A stretch of 64,000 nucleotides of DNA, from the NCBI RefSeq assembly GCF_014257025.1, contig NZ_JACMSF010000036.1, positions 1 to 64,000 of the forward strand, given 5' to 3'. Under the pieces are notes generated by a model. The model saw nothing but the letters and a program-made list of their open reading frames with translations. It ran no database searches and was not told the origin of the DNA. A program made the translations under genes and the position numbers. Below are positions 24,361-32,985 of the stretch, one piece after another. Each line of letters starts with the position of its first letter. Within the stretch, counting starts at the first letter, position 1. The stretch comes from Streptomyces cupreus (lineage in GTDB: Bacteria; Actinomycetota; Actinomycetes; Streptomycetales; Streptomycetaceae).

Positions 24361-25236
24361 GCCGGCCGCTCTCGTGGACAGTGCCCCGTGGAGGCAGGCC
24401 GTGAAGCGGGTCGTGATCGTGCCGGTGGGGTCGAGGTGGGGGTTGAAGATCGTGACGTCCAGGCCCCGGCAGCGGGCGTCGGTGAGCGCGGCCGTGAGGA
24501 CGTGTTCCAGTTCCGGCCAGGTCAGGCCGTCGGGGACTCGGTAGTCGACGGCCGGCATGACCGTGTCGTGCAGGACGTCGGCGTCCAGATGGGTCCAGTA
24601 GGCGGTGGGGAGGTGGGTCAGGGCGTGCCGCGTGGCCGCTTCGATGCCCATCGTGCGGACCTTGGTCAGATCCATCGCGTGCAGGGCGGGAGGCAGCGGC
24701 TGCATCCCCGCCTCCGCGGACTGGTGTCCGTCCCGGAAGGCGAAGGCGACCACGTCCTCGTCCTTGAGCAGAGGGCCGCGGCCTTCGAGGTTTGTGAGGA
24801 CGGTGGGACCGCGCCCTGTCGCCAGGGCCAGTTCCATCGAGGCCGCCTCGCCGTTTGGTTCGGCGGAGGGCTGGTAGAAGTCGGTGTGGCCGTCCAGGAA
24901 CAGCAGGCCGTGGCGGCCACGGCGGCGCAGGGCCAGCAGGTTGCCCAGCAGGATCGTGCAGTCTCCGCCGAGGACGACCGGGAAGAGGTCCTGGTCCAGG
25001 GCGGCTTCTACGGCGTCAGCCAGTTCCGTCGAGTACGCCGCGATGGCCGTGGGGTTGAGTACGCCCGTCTCAGGGTCCCGCCTCGGGTCGAAGTACGGCG
25101 GCTCAAGACGGTCCGAGCGGGCCACGTCGAAGCCCTCCAGCAGTCCTGCCCTCAGTAGCGCTGTCGGCAGGTTCGCCACGCCGCTCGGGCGCAGTCCGAG
25201 TACCGACGGCGCCTCGATGATCGCCAGGCTCTGCAC
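24355..25236 (-). CDS. arginase/agmatinase-fold hydrolase
   Basis: 293 residues of the ureohydrolase superfamily. Metal motifs are GGDCT (usually GGDH), DGHTD and HLDADVLHD (DxD). The first metal-ligand His is replaced by Cys, while the others are present. The family splits guanidino compounds (arginine, agmatine, formiminoglutamate and others). The altered GGDC motif is seen in some actinobacterial members, as far as I recall, so the substrate is uncertain. ATG 25236 follows AGGAGATC. It overlaps the convergent small gene by 6 bp. Confidence 0.8.
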   Translation of the reverse strand: MQSLAIIEAPSVLGLRPSGVANLPTALLRAGLLEGFDVARSDRLEPPYFDPRRDPETGVLNPTAIAAYSTELADAVEAALDQDLFPVVLGGDCTILLGNLLALRRRGRHGLLFLDGHTDFYQPSAEPNGEAASMELALATGRGPTVLTNLEGRGPLLKDEDVVAFAFRDGHQSAEAGMQPLPPALHAMDLTKVRTMGIEAATRHALTHLPTAYWTHLDADVLHDTVMPAVDYRVPDGLTWPELEHVLTAALTDARCRGLDVTIFNPHLDPTGTITTRFTACLHGALSTRAAGL

Positions 25237-25489
25237 AGCAGGATCTCCTCTCGGTGACGTGACTGACCGTCATATGCGACCGTGACGTTTCCCACACCGT
25301 TTTCGGGAGTCGTCCGGTCAACTCCGGCCGGATCAGAAGCAGTTGAGCGACGTACACCTCCCGCACCCGTCTACGGAACGCAAAGGAACGGGAAGGTTAT
25401 TGATTCAACTATGGCCTCCGGCGGCCCTGTCCAGTTCACTCGGGACAAGTCCGACAGAACCATTCAAGTCACAGGAAGCTAGTACAGAC

Positions 25490-27276
25490 ATGCACCAAGT
25501 TCCCATACGTCCGCACTCCGTCAGCGTCGCCGAGGTCATTCCCGGAGATCTGGTCGCCCTGTCGGGCGAAGACGTCCAGCTGCAGCGGTGGTTCGTCGTG
25601 ATGCACACCCTGCCCGAGTCCCCGGAGACGATCCGGGTGACCCTGCGGCCGCCGCTCGGCGGGGTGGACCGGGATGAACTGCTCGCCCGGGGGCGGGAGG
25701 TGACGTTCGCCTGCCGGCGGCTGGATGTCGCGGAGGTTCCGCTGATGTCGTCGGTGCCGCTGGACGGCGTCGAGTTCCGGGACGGGGACCGGGTGACTTC
25801 GCTGCGGGCCGTCGATCCGCTGGCCGACGAGGTGCCGTATGTGCGCCGGTGGGGTGTGTGGCATCGGGATCTCGACGCGGACGGCGGCGAACCGGCGTCG
25901 GACGACGATGTTCGGCGGTGGGCCGCTGACGCGGATCGGGCCGGGTTCGTCGTACGGCATGAGGCGCGGCCCGTGTCCGAGGCCGCTGCCGTGCCCCGGG
26001 CTCGGCGGGTCGTCGTCACCGGGCTCGGGGCCGTGTCGCCGCTCGGGGTCGGGGTCGGGGAGTTGTGGCAGGGGCTGCTCGACGGGCGGCACGGGATAAG
26101 GGAGTTGGACGGGGAGGAGTTCGCCGAGCTGCCCGTGCGGGTCGCGGGGGTCGTGCCCGTCGATCCTGCCGAGCTGTTGCCGCGGGCCGCCGCTCGGCGG
26201 ATGAACCGGGCCGCGCAGTTCGCCGTACTGGCCGCGCGGGAGGCCTGGGCGGATGCCGGGTTCGTCGAGGGCGGGACCCTGGAGAGCGGGATCGATCCTG
26301 CGCGGGTGGGGGTGAGTCTCGCGGGGCGATTCTCGGGGACGCGTCCGTGCTCGTCGGTGGGGACCGCAAGCTGCGGGAGAAGGGGCCGCGGGGGGGTGTC
26401 GCCGCTCACCACGCCGATGACGGTGCCGTCGCAGGCCGCCTCACAGGTCTCGCTCGACCTGCACATCACGGGCGAGGCGCGGACGGTGACCAGCGCGTGC
26501 GCCTCCGGCACGGAGGCCATCGGGGAGGCGGTCGACCGCATACGGTACGGCCGTGTCGACATCGCCCTCGCGGGCGGGGCCGAAGCCGTCGTGACGCCGG
26601 CGATCATGGCGTCCTTCGCCTCCATGCGGGCGTTGGCCTCCGGGGGTGTTGACGAGGGGTCGCCCTCCCTGCCGTTCGGGAAGGGGCGGGACGGGTTCGT
26701 CAACGGGGAGGGCGCCGGCGTGCTCGTCCTGGAGGCCGAGGAGCAGGCCCTGGCCCGGGGTGCGCGGATCTACTGCGAGGCGGCGGGGTGGGGGCTGTCC
26801 GCCGACGCGCATCACATGGCCGCGCCCGATCCGTCCGGGAGCGGGGTCGCGCTGGCGCTGCGGCGGGCGGTGCGGGACGCCGGGGGGCATGTGGTGGACG
26901 TAGTGCGCACATCAACGCCCATGCCACGGCCACGGTCGAGGGCGATCTCGCGGAGGCGGGGGCCTTGCGGGCGGTGTTCGGGGGCCGTGCCGTGCCGGTC
27001 ACCGCGCTCAAGGGGCATCTGGGGCATCTGCAGGGGGCCGCGGGTGGAGTGGAGGCCGTGGCCGCCGTACTCACGCTGCATCACGGGGTGGTGCCGCCGA
27101 CCGTGGGGAACGGGGAGGTCGACGATGCGATGGGGCTGGACGTGGTGAGGGGGGTGCCTCGGGAGTTGCCGGTACAGGGGGATCTGGTGCTCAGCAACTC
27201 GTTCGGGTTCGGGGGGCACAACGCGGTGCTGGCGTTGCGGCGGGTGGGGTGGGGGACGGCCCGGAAGCCGGCCTGA
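25490..27276 (+). pseudogene. beta-ketoacyl synthase with unusual N-terminal region, three frameshifts
   Basis: From ATG 25490 the frame gives ~170 residues of unrecognised sequence (VAEVIPGDLVALSGEDVQLQ, RWFVVMHTLPESPETIRVTL, RRWGVWHRDLDADGG). A KAS-II-type synthase then starts at RRVVVTGLGAVSPLGVGVG. Active-site residues are Cys in VTSACASGTEAIG, His in INAHATAT and His in ALKGHLGHLQGAAG. Reading through needs one base added near 26312, one removed in the G7 run near 26393 and one added near 26905. The 1787-nt length fits a net loss of one base. With these corrected it would encode ~595 residues. Sequencing error is plausible because the shifts lie in GC-rich runs. No ACP or reductase genes are adjacent. 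Confidence 0.75.
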
Positions 27277-27279
27277 GAG

Positions 27280-28311
27280 TCACGCCGACCGCTTGCGGGC
27301 CGACGTCTTCTTCGCCGACGTCTTCTTCGCCGTCGTCTTCTTCGCCGTGGTCTTGCTCGTCGATGTCGTCTTCTTCGCCGATGTCGTCTTCTTCGTCGTC
27401 GACTTCTTCGCGGAGGCCGTCTTCTTCGCTGCCGTCTTCTTCGTCGCGGACGTCGACTTCTTGCCCGTCGTCTGCTTCGGGGTGGCGCGGGTCGTCTTGC
27501 GTTGCGGGAGCCGGGTGACCTCCGCCGGTTCCTCGCCCCGCGACTCCTTGGCCTCGCGGACGCTCTTCTCCAGGGCCGCCATCAGGTCCAGGACCTTGCC
27601 GGCCTTGGCCGGTTCGGGGGCCTCGCGGGGGATCTCGCCGGCGGCCTTCGCCGCGATGACCTCCTCCACCGCCTCGCGGTACTCGTCGTGGAGGTCCTCC
27701 AGGTCCACCTCGCCCAGGGTGTCCATCAGGGCGTCCGCCAGGTCCAGTTCCTTGTCGCGGACCGTCACGTCCACGTCGGGCGCCACGCCCTCGGGGGCAC
27801 GGACCTCGTCCGGCCAGAGAAGGCCGTGCATGGCGATCGCGTCGCCCACGACCCTGAGCATGCCCAGGCGTTCCCGGCCGCGGAGGGCGAACTTGGCGAT
27901 GGCGACCTTGTTGCTGCGCTTGAGCGCCTCCCGCAGCAGCGTGTACGGCTTCGCCGCCGGGGCGCCGCTCGCCGCCAGGTAGTACGCCGCGTCCATCTGG
28001 AGCGGGTCGATACGGTCCTCCGGGACGAAGGCCACGATCTCGATCGTCTTCGCCGTCGGGATCGGCAGCTGCGCCAGGTCGTCGTCGGTGATCGGGACGA
28101 TCGTGCCGTCCGCGTCCTCATACCCCTTGCCGATCTCCGACTGGGTGACCTCGCGGTCCTCCAGTTCGCAGAACTTCCGGTACCGGATGCGCCCGCCGTC
28201 CTCCGTATGGATCTGCCGGAAGGAGATCGAGTGGCTCTCGGTCGCGTTCACGACCTTGATCGGGATGCTGACCAGACCGAACGAGATGGCGCCGTTCCAT
28301 ATGGATCTCAC
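27280..28311 (-). CDS. ku: Ku protein of bacterial non-homologous end joining
   Basis: 343 residues. The Ku core runs from RSIWNGAISFGLVSIPIKV to about residue 260 (ERLGMLRVVGDAIAMHGLLW, DEYREAVEEVIAAKA). The last ~80 residues are a Lys/Thr/Ala repeat tail (TAKKTTAKKTSAKKTSA), typical for actinobacterial Ku with DNA-binding tails. The ring-shaped homodimer binds DNA ends and recruits LigD-type enzymes. GTG 28311 follows AAAGGG by eight bases; the further upstream start 28320 is less likely. Divergent from the LigD-type polymerase gene with a 71-bp shared promoter region. Confidence 0.95.
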   Translation of the reverse strand: MRSIWNGAISFGLVSIPIKVVNATESHSISFRQIHTEDGGRIRYRKFCELEDREVTQSEIGKGYEDADGTIVPITDDDLAQLPIPTAKTIEIVAFVPEDRIDPLQMDAAYYLAASGAPAAKPYTLLREALKRSNKVAIAKFALRGRERLGMLRVVGDAIAMHGLLWPDEVRAPEGVAPDVDVTVRDKELDLADALMDTLGEVDLEDLHDEYREAVEEVIAAKAAGEIPREAPEPAKAGKVLDLMAALEKSVREAKESRGEEPAEVTRLPQRKTTRATPKQTTGKKSTSATKKTAAKKTASAKKSTTKKTTSAKKTTSTSKTTAKKTTAKKTSAKKTSARKRSA

Positions 28312-28382
28312 GTGCAGCACCCTTTCGCCGGGTTAGTCATATTTCAGATCACTTCATCCCATTTTCATGGGATTCTCATCGT

Positions 28383-29270
28383 ATGACGCCGATCACAGAG
28401 GTGGAGGGGCGACGGCTCGCGCTCAGCAACCTGGAGAAGGTGCTGTACCCGGCGACCGGCTTCACCAAGGGTGAGGTGCTGCACTACTACGCCACCACCG
28501 CCGACGTGTTGCTGCCCCATCTGCGTGACCGGCCGGTCTCCTTCCTGCGCTACCCGGACGGGCCGGACGGACAGGTCTTCTTCACCAAGAACGTGCCGCC
28601 CGGTACCCCCGAGTGGGTCACCACCGCCGAGGTCCCCCGTTCGGAGGGGCCGGCCCGGATGGTGCTCGTACAGGATCTGCCGAGTCTGATGTGGGCGGCG
28701 AACCTGGTCACCGAGTTCCACACCCACCAGTGGGTCGCCGAGGCGCCCGGCGCCGCCGACCGGCTGGTCTTCGACCTGGACCCCGGCACCCCGGCGACGA
28801 TCGTGGAGTGCTGCGAGGTCGCCCTGTGGCTGCGCGAACGGCTCGCCGTGGACGGGATCGAGGCGTACGCGAAGACCTCCGGGTCGAAGGGGCTGCATCT
28901 GCTGGCCGCGGTCCGGGGTTCGTCCTCCGACCAGGTGTCGGAGTACGCCAAGGGGCTGGCGATGGAGGCCGAGAAGGCCATGCCGCGGCTGGCCCTGCAC
29001 CGGATGACCCGCAGCCTGCGCCCCGGGAAGGTCTTCGTCGACTGGAGCCAGAACGCCGCCCGCAAGACCACCGCCACCCCCTACACCCTGCGCGCCCGCC
29101 CCGAACCCTGGGTGTCCGCGCCGGTCACCTGGTCCGAGGTCGAGGAGTGCCGGTCACCCGACAGGCTGGCCTTCACCGCGCCGGACCTCGCCCCCCGTAT
29201 CCAGGACTACGGCGATCTGCTCGCCCCGCTCCTCGCCCAGGACCGGGCGGGGACGCTGCCCCGGAGCTGA
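28383..29270 (+). CDS. LigD-type NHEJ polymerase (primase-polymerase domain)
   Basis: 295 residues, stand-alone Pol domain without ligase or nuclease domains. It has the archaeo-eukaryotic primase features: NLEKVLYPATGFTKGEVLHY, FDLDPGTPA (catalytic DxD) and KTSGSKGLHLLA, with the following HRMTRSLRPGKVFVDWSQN. It fills gaps with NTPs or dNTPs during end joining. Ku is divergent next to it; a ligase would be encoded elsewhere. ATG 28383 is used. Confidence 0.92.
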   Translation: MTPITEVEGRRLALSNLEKVLYPATGFTKGEVLHYYATTADVLLPHLRDRPVSFLRYPDGPDGQVFFTKNVPPGTPEWVTTAEVPRSEGPARMVLVQDLPSLMWAANLVTEFHTHQWVAEAPGAADRLVFDLDPGTPATIVECCEVALWLRERLAVDGIEAYAKTSGSKGLHLLAAVRGSSSDQVSEYAKGLAMEAEKAMPRLALHRMTRSLRPGKVFVDWSQNAARKTTATPYTLRARPEPWVSAPVTWSEVEECRSPDRLAFTAPDLAPRIQDYGDLLAPLLAQDRAGTLPRS

Positions 29271-29309
29271 CGGCGGCCGACTTCAACCGGGACGTGAGCG
29301 GCCCGTGGA

Positions 29310-30113
29310 CTAGACGCGCTCCCAGATCCGCCGGTCCCGCGCCATCGCGTGCAGGGCCTCCACGTCCGCCGGTTTGAGGACTCCTCCCTGTCGGGCCAGC
29401 TCCCCGAGGTTCGTGTCCTGGAGGATGCGGACCTCGCGGAGAGGGCCGGTGACCGAGACGTCCGCCGGGCCCGCGAGGGCCAGGACCGGGTGGACCTCGG
29501 CTGTCAGGGCGTACGACGCCCGGTCGGCGTGGGAGCGGATACGGCGCAGGAGTGGCTGCGGTTCCCGGCGGCCGATCGCGAGCATCGGATCCGCGACCCT
29601 GATGCGCTGCTTGCGGGCATACAGGGTGTGGATCGCGAACAGCCCCGCCGGGCCGATCGCCAGGTGATGGATCCGCGCTCCGCCGGGCAGCGGGATCGAG
29701 TGCAGGGTGTGCCAGCCCGCGCCGTCCAGGCGGTCCAGGGCCTCCCCCACCGTCTGCTCGGCGGTGAGCGCGTGGCGCCTGGGGTCGGTGCGGAGGCGGC
29801 GGGACGGTCCCGGGTCGCGGTCCAGGGCGATCAGGAGCGCCTCGCCGGGGCGGTTGGGTGCCAGGTCGTCGTCCGGGTGGAGGGCGAGACGGGCCAGTTC
29901 GGCCGGGGTCGGGACCGGCGGCGGCCCCACCGTGACCGGGCCGGTGAGGAACGGGCCCAGGACTTCCAGGACGTCCTCCCGGCGCTCGTCGCTGAGCAGG
30001 ATGACCCTGGCGGCCTCACGGTCGTACCACGCGATGTTCCTGCCGTCCGTGAGGCAGACGTACAGCCGTTCCTGGCCGTGGCGCCAGGTCGGCACGACAC
30101 GCAGTGCGCTCAT
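29310..30113 (-). CDS. NERD-domain-like protein
   Basis: 267 residues. The middle portion (about 130-235) resembles a NERD nuclease-related domain: WHTLHSIPLPGGARIHHLAI, PAGLFAIHTLYARKQRIRVA and the closing ILQDTNLGELARQGGVLKP. The N-terminal 110 residues contain a short beta-rich part (ERLYVCLTDGRNIAWYD). The classical catalytic Asp/Glu-Gln-Lys set is only partly visible. It is adjacent to the NHEJ genes in a convergent position to the polymerase gene, but a DNA-repair role is only suggested. ATG 30113. Confidence 0.65.
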   Translation of the reverse strand: MSALRVVPTWRHGQERLYVCLTDGRNIAWYDREAARVILLSDERREDVLEVLGPFLTGPVTVGPPPVPTPAELARLALHPDDDLAPNRPGEALLIALDRDPGPSRRLRTDPRRHALTAEQTVGEALDRLDGAGWHTLHSIPLPGGARIHHLAIGPAGLFAIHTLYARKQRIRVADPMLAIGRREPQPLLRRIRSHADRASYALTAEVHPVLALAGPADVSVTGPLREVRILQDTNLGELARQGGVLKPADVEALHAMARDRRIWERV

Positions 30114-30216
30114 GCACCATCACCCCTATGACCATGGGAACAGGCGGGGTGCTCCAGGGGCAAGAACCCGGTTACCTTTGAGAGGAGTTGGGAGGGGAAG
30201 TTGGGGGAGGCGCCAA

Positions 30217-30723
30217 TTGCGTACCCGCAGGAAGCAACCCGACGTTCCTGCTCCGGACACCCGGTGGGACGAGATCGTGCCCGGCCTGTGGATGGGCGGT
30301 CATGAGTTCCGGGCGGTGGCGGGGCAGCTGGAGTTCGTTGTCGTGCGGGACGAGTTCGATCTCGTACAGACGCTGCTGCGGCTGCCGGGGCACGGGCCCG
30401 ACGGCAGTGTGGAGCACCATGTGTGGCCCATCCCGGACGGGCCGCTGGACGGGACGCAGCTCGCGGGCGTGATCCGGCTCGCGCAGGCCGCCGGTGAGGC
30501 GCTGGACGCGGGCCGGTCGGTCCTGGTGCGCTGCTATCACGGGTACAACCGCTCGGGTCTGGTCGTCGCGCAGACGCTGATGAGACGGGGGCACTCCGTC
30601 GAGGAGGCGATCCGGCTGATACGGTCCCGGCGCTCGCCCTGGGCCCTGCACAATGACCTCTTCGTCGAGTACCTGCGCGCGGGTCTTTCCACCGCCCGGC
30701 TGCTGGAGGAGCTCACCGAGTGA
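30217..30723 (+). CDS. dual-specificity/tyrosine phosphatase-like protein
   Basis: 168 residues. The P-loop is VRCYHGYNRSG with C106 and R112 (CX5R), followed by a DSP-like helix (GLVVAQTLMRRGHSVEEAI). The general-acid Asp may be in PIPDGPLDG. The preceding residue is Arg, not the usual His. It probably removes phosphate from Tyr or Ser/Thr residues or from another phosphate ester. TTG 30217 with GGGGGAGG seven bases upstream is the best start; no ATG/GTG fits. Divergent from the NERD gene. Confidence 0.75.
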   Translation: MRTRRKQPDVPAPDTRWDEIVPGLWMGGHEFRAVAGQLEFVVVRDEFDLVQTLLRLPGHGPDGSVEHHVWPIPDGPLDGTQLAGVIRLAQAAGEALDAGRSVLVRCYHGYNRSGLVVAQTLMRRGHSVEEAIRLIRSRRSPWALHNDLFVEYLRAGLSTARLLEELTE

Positions 30724-30812
30724 TCGCTCCGGCCCACCCGGGCGGGCAAAAGGTACTTACCCAAGAATAAGGTGTACGGGGCCACCGCTCACCTCTGAAC
30801 CACAGGAGCACC

Positions 30813-31526
30813 GTGCCCCGCAGCCGTGTCCGTACGACCGCCGCCGTCGCCCTGCTGATGGCGACCGCCGCGGGCTGCGGTGACGCCGGCGGGCTCCAGG
30901 GCGCGGGCGCCACACCGACCGCGGTCAGCCCGGCCCGGCTCTGGCCGGAGCTCACGCCCGCCTCCAGCCCGGCCTTCGAGATCGGCGAGGTGACCACCGA
31001 GGTCGTCAAGGGCGTCGACGTGCCCGGCGACGACATCCGCAAGGCGGACCCGGTCGCCGTCGTCCGCGCCGAGATCGCCGCGAACCCCGACGACTACGAG
31101 GGCGCCAAGGCGCCGTACCGCGAGACGGACCGCAGGATGGCCGACTGCGACCCGGGCGGCGAGGACACCCGCTGTCCCGTCCTCACGCCGTACTACCGCG
31201 ACCTCGACGGCGACGGGCACGAGGACCTGACGCTCGGCTTCCGGCTCCTGCCCGACCAGCTGACCGCGATCCGCGTCTACACCGTCCAGAAGCACCGGCT
31301 GGTCCGGGTCATGTCCTACGACGACGCCGTGAGCGCGGTCGAACTGGCTGGGCGGTCCGTGATCGTCCGCGCGCCCTCGGAGGTCGCGGGGTACGAGTAC
31401 CGGCTGCAGTGGACCTGGGACGCGCAGGCCAACGCGATGCTGCTGACCCACGACGAGATGCTGCGCACCGGCGAGCGCAAGCCCTCGCCGCGCCCCTCCG
31501 CCACTCCCTCCGCGAGCGGCCGATGA
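30813..31526 (+). CDS. lipoprotein coupled to an orphan histidine kinase
   Basis: 237 residues. A lipobox-like signal ends ATAAGC at about residue 22. The mature part holds CDPGGEDTRCPVL (possible disulfide) and YYRDLDGDGHEDLTLGF, a calcium-binding-like turn, then a Ser/Pro/Arg tail. It overlaps the histidine kinase start by 4 nt (ATGA), so the two are translationally coupled. A lipoprotein upstream of a sensor kinase can modulate sensing, as CseA does with CseC; that is an analogy, not homology. GTG 30813. Confidence 0.75.
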   Translation: MPRSRVRTTAAVALLMATAAGCGDAGGLQGAGATPTAVSPARLWPELTPASSPAFEIGEVTTEVVKGVDVPGDDIRKADPVAVVRAEIAANPDDYEGAKAPYRETDRRMADCDPGGEDTRCPVLTPYYRDLDGDGHEDLTLGFRLLPDQLTAIRVYTVQKHRLVRVMSYDDAVSAVELAGRSVIVRAPSEVAGYEYRLQWTWDAQANAMLLTHDEMLRTGERKPSPRPSATPSASGR

Positions 31527-32770
31527 GGCTCTCGCTGCCCCGCTGGGCCGGGACGCTCGCCACCAAGGCCGCCGTGTTCATCACCGTGATGTGCTGCGCG
31601 CTGACCGCGCTGCTCGGTGTGCTCGTGCATGTCTCGGTGACCAACCAGACCGTCGGCCGCGCCCGCACCGAGGCGCTCTCCCGGCTGACCGACGCGACGA
31701 CGGCGTTCGAGGCCGGGGACCGGCTGATGCCGGGCGCGGGCGTCGATCCGCCGGGGCTGCCCGGGGCGCTGCGGGAGCTGGCGGTCGCCGGGGACCGCGG
31801 CACGATGGTCGCCGACCACGAGGGCCGGCCGACCATGTGGGCGGCGGGCCCGGCCGACGGCGCTCGGGCACTGGCCGTCCAGGTCGACTACTCCCAGCAG
31901 GCCCGCACGATCGACGGTCTGGACCGGGCGATCCTGTGGTCCTCGGGGCTGGCGATCGGGGCGACGCTGCTGGTGGGCGCGCTGGCGGTGACCCGGGTGA
32001 CCCGACGGCTGCACACCACGGCTCAGGTGGCACGGCGGATCAGCGGCGGCGATCTGGACGCGCGCGTGGACGATCCCCGGACGAAGGATCCCTCACGGCC
32101 GCAGGACGAGGTGGCCGCCGTCGCCGCCGCGCTGGATTCCATGGCGGGGTCGTTGCAGGGGAAGCTTCAGGCCGAGCAGCGGTTCACGGCGGATGTGGCG
32201 CATGAGCTGCGGACGCCGTTGACGGGGCTGCACGCGGCGGCGGAGCTGTTGCCTCCGGGGCGGCCGACGGAGTTGGTGCGGGACCGGGTGGCCGCGTTGC
32301 GGACGCTCACCGAGGATCTGCTGGAGATCTCGCGGCTCGACACCGGGCGGGAGCGGCTGGAAGTGGACACCGAGCAACTGGGGGCGTTGGCCGAGCGGGT
32401 GGTGCGGGCGGCCGGGAGCCGTACGGAGGTTGTCGTCCTGCGGGACGTCGCGGTCGAGACGGATCGGCGGCGCCTGGAGCGGGTGCTGGGGAACTTGGTG
32501 GCCAATGCGCATCGGCATGGGCGGGGGCCGGTGGTGGTGACGGTGGACGGTCCTCGGGTGACTGTTCGGGATCATGGGGACGGATACCCGGCGTATCTGC
32601 TGGAACATGGACCGCAGCGGTTTCGTACGGAGGGTGGGGCCCGGGGGCATGGGCTGGGGCTGACCATCGCGTTGGGGCAGGCGGAGGTGTTGGGGGCGCG
32701 GCTTGCTTTCGCGAATGCGGAGGCTGGTGGGGCCTTGGCGACACTCTCCCTGTCGGCGGGTGTCGGCTAG
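31523..32770 (+). CDS. sensor histidine kinase, no adjacent response regulator
   Basis: 415 residues. Two membrane helices (AAVFITVMCCALTALLGVLV and about 140-160) bracket a ~100-residue external sensor domain. A HAMP domain follows (RLHTTAQVARRISGGDLDAR), then the phospho-acceptor HELRTPLTGLHAA, an N-box VLGNLVANAHRHG and a compact ATPase (VRDHGDGYPAYLLEHG, GHGLGLTIALG). The first catalytic motifs are intact. No response regulator is on either side, so the partner must be elsewhere. ATG 31523. Confidence 0.85.
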   Translation: MRLSLPRWAGTLATKAAVFITVMCCALTALLGVLVHVSVTNQTVGRARTEALSRLTDATTAFEAGDRLMPGAGVDPPGLPGALRELAVAGDRGTMVADHEGRPTMWAAGPADGARALAVQVDYSQQARTIDGLDRAILWSSGLAIGATLLVGALAVTRVTRRLHTTAQVARRISGGDLDARVDDPRTKDPSRPQDEVAAVAAALDSMAGSLQGKLQAEQRFTADVAHELRTPLTGLHAAAELLPPGRPTELVRDRVAALRTLTEDLLEISRLDTGRERLEVDTEQLGALAERVVRAAGSRTEVVVLRDVAVETDRRRLERVLGNLVANAHRHGRGPVVVTVDGPRVTVRDHGDGYPAYLLEHGPQRFRTEGGARGHGLGLTIALGQAEVLGARLAFANAEAGGALATLSLSAGVG

Positions 32771-32985
32771 GGGCTTTCCGGATGGCCCATGTGGAGAGGT
32801 GACTGGCGCATTACACGGGCGTGGTCACCGCCAACACCCTGATCCTGCACAGCGCGCCCAACCGGTGCGGCCGGCCCCCATCCTGGGCCTGGGGGTCGGC
32901 CCGGTACATCAACACATCGGGCCCGCGCCACGCTGGTGCTGATCCGCAAGGCACACAAGACGCCCGATTTGGGTAAGTTCCGGAC

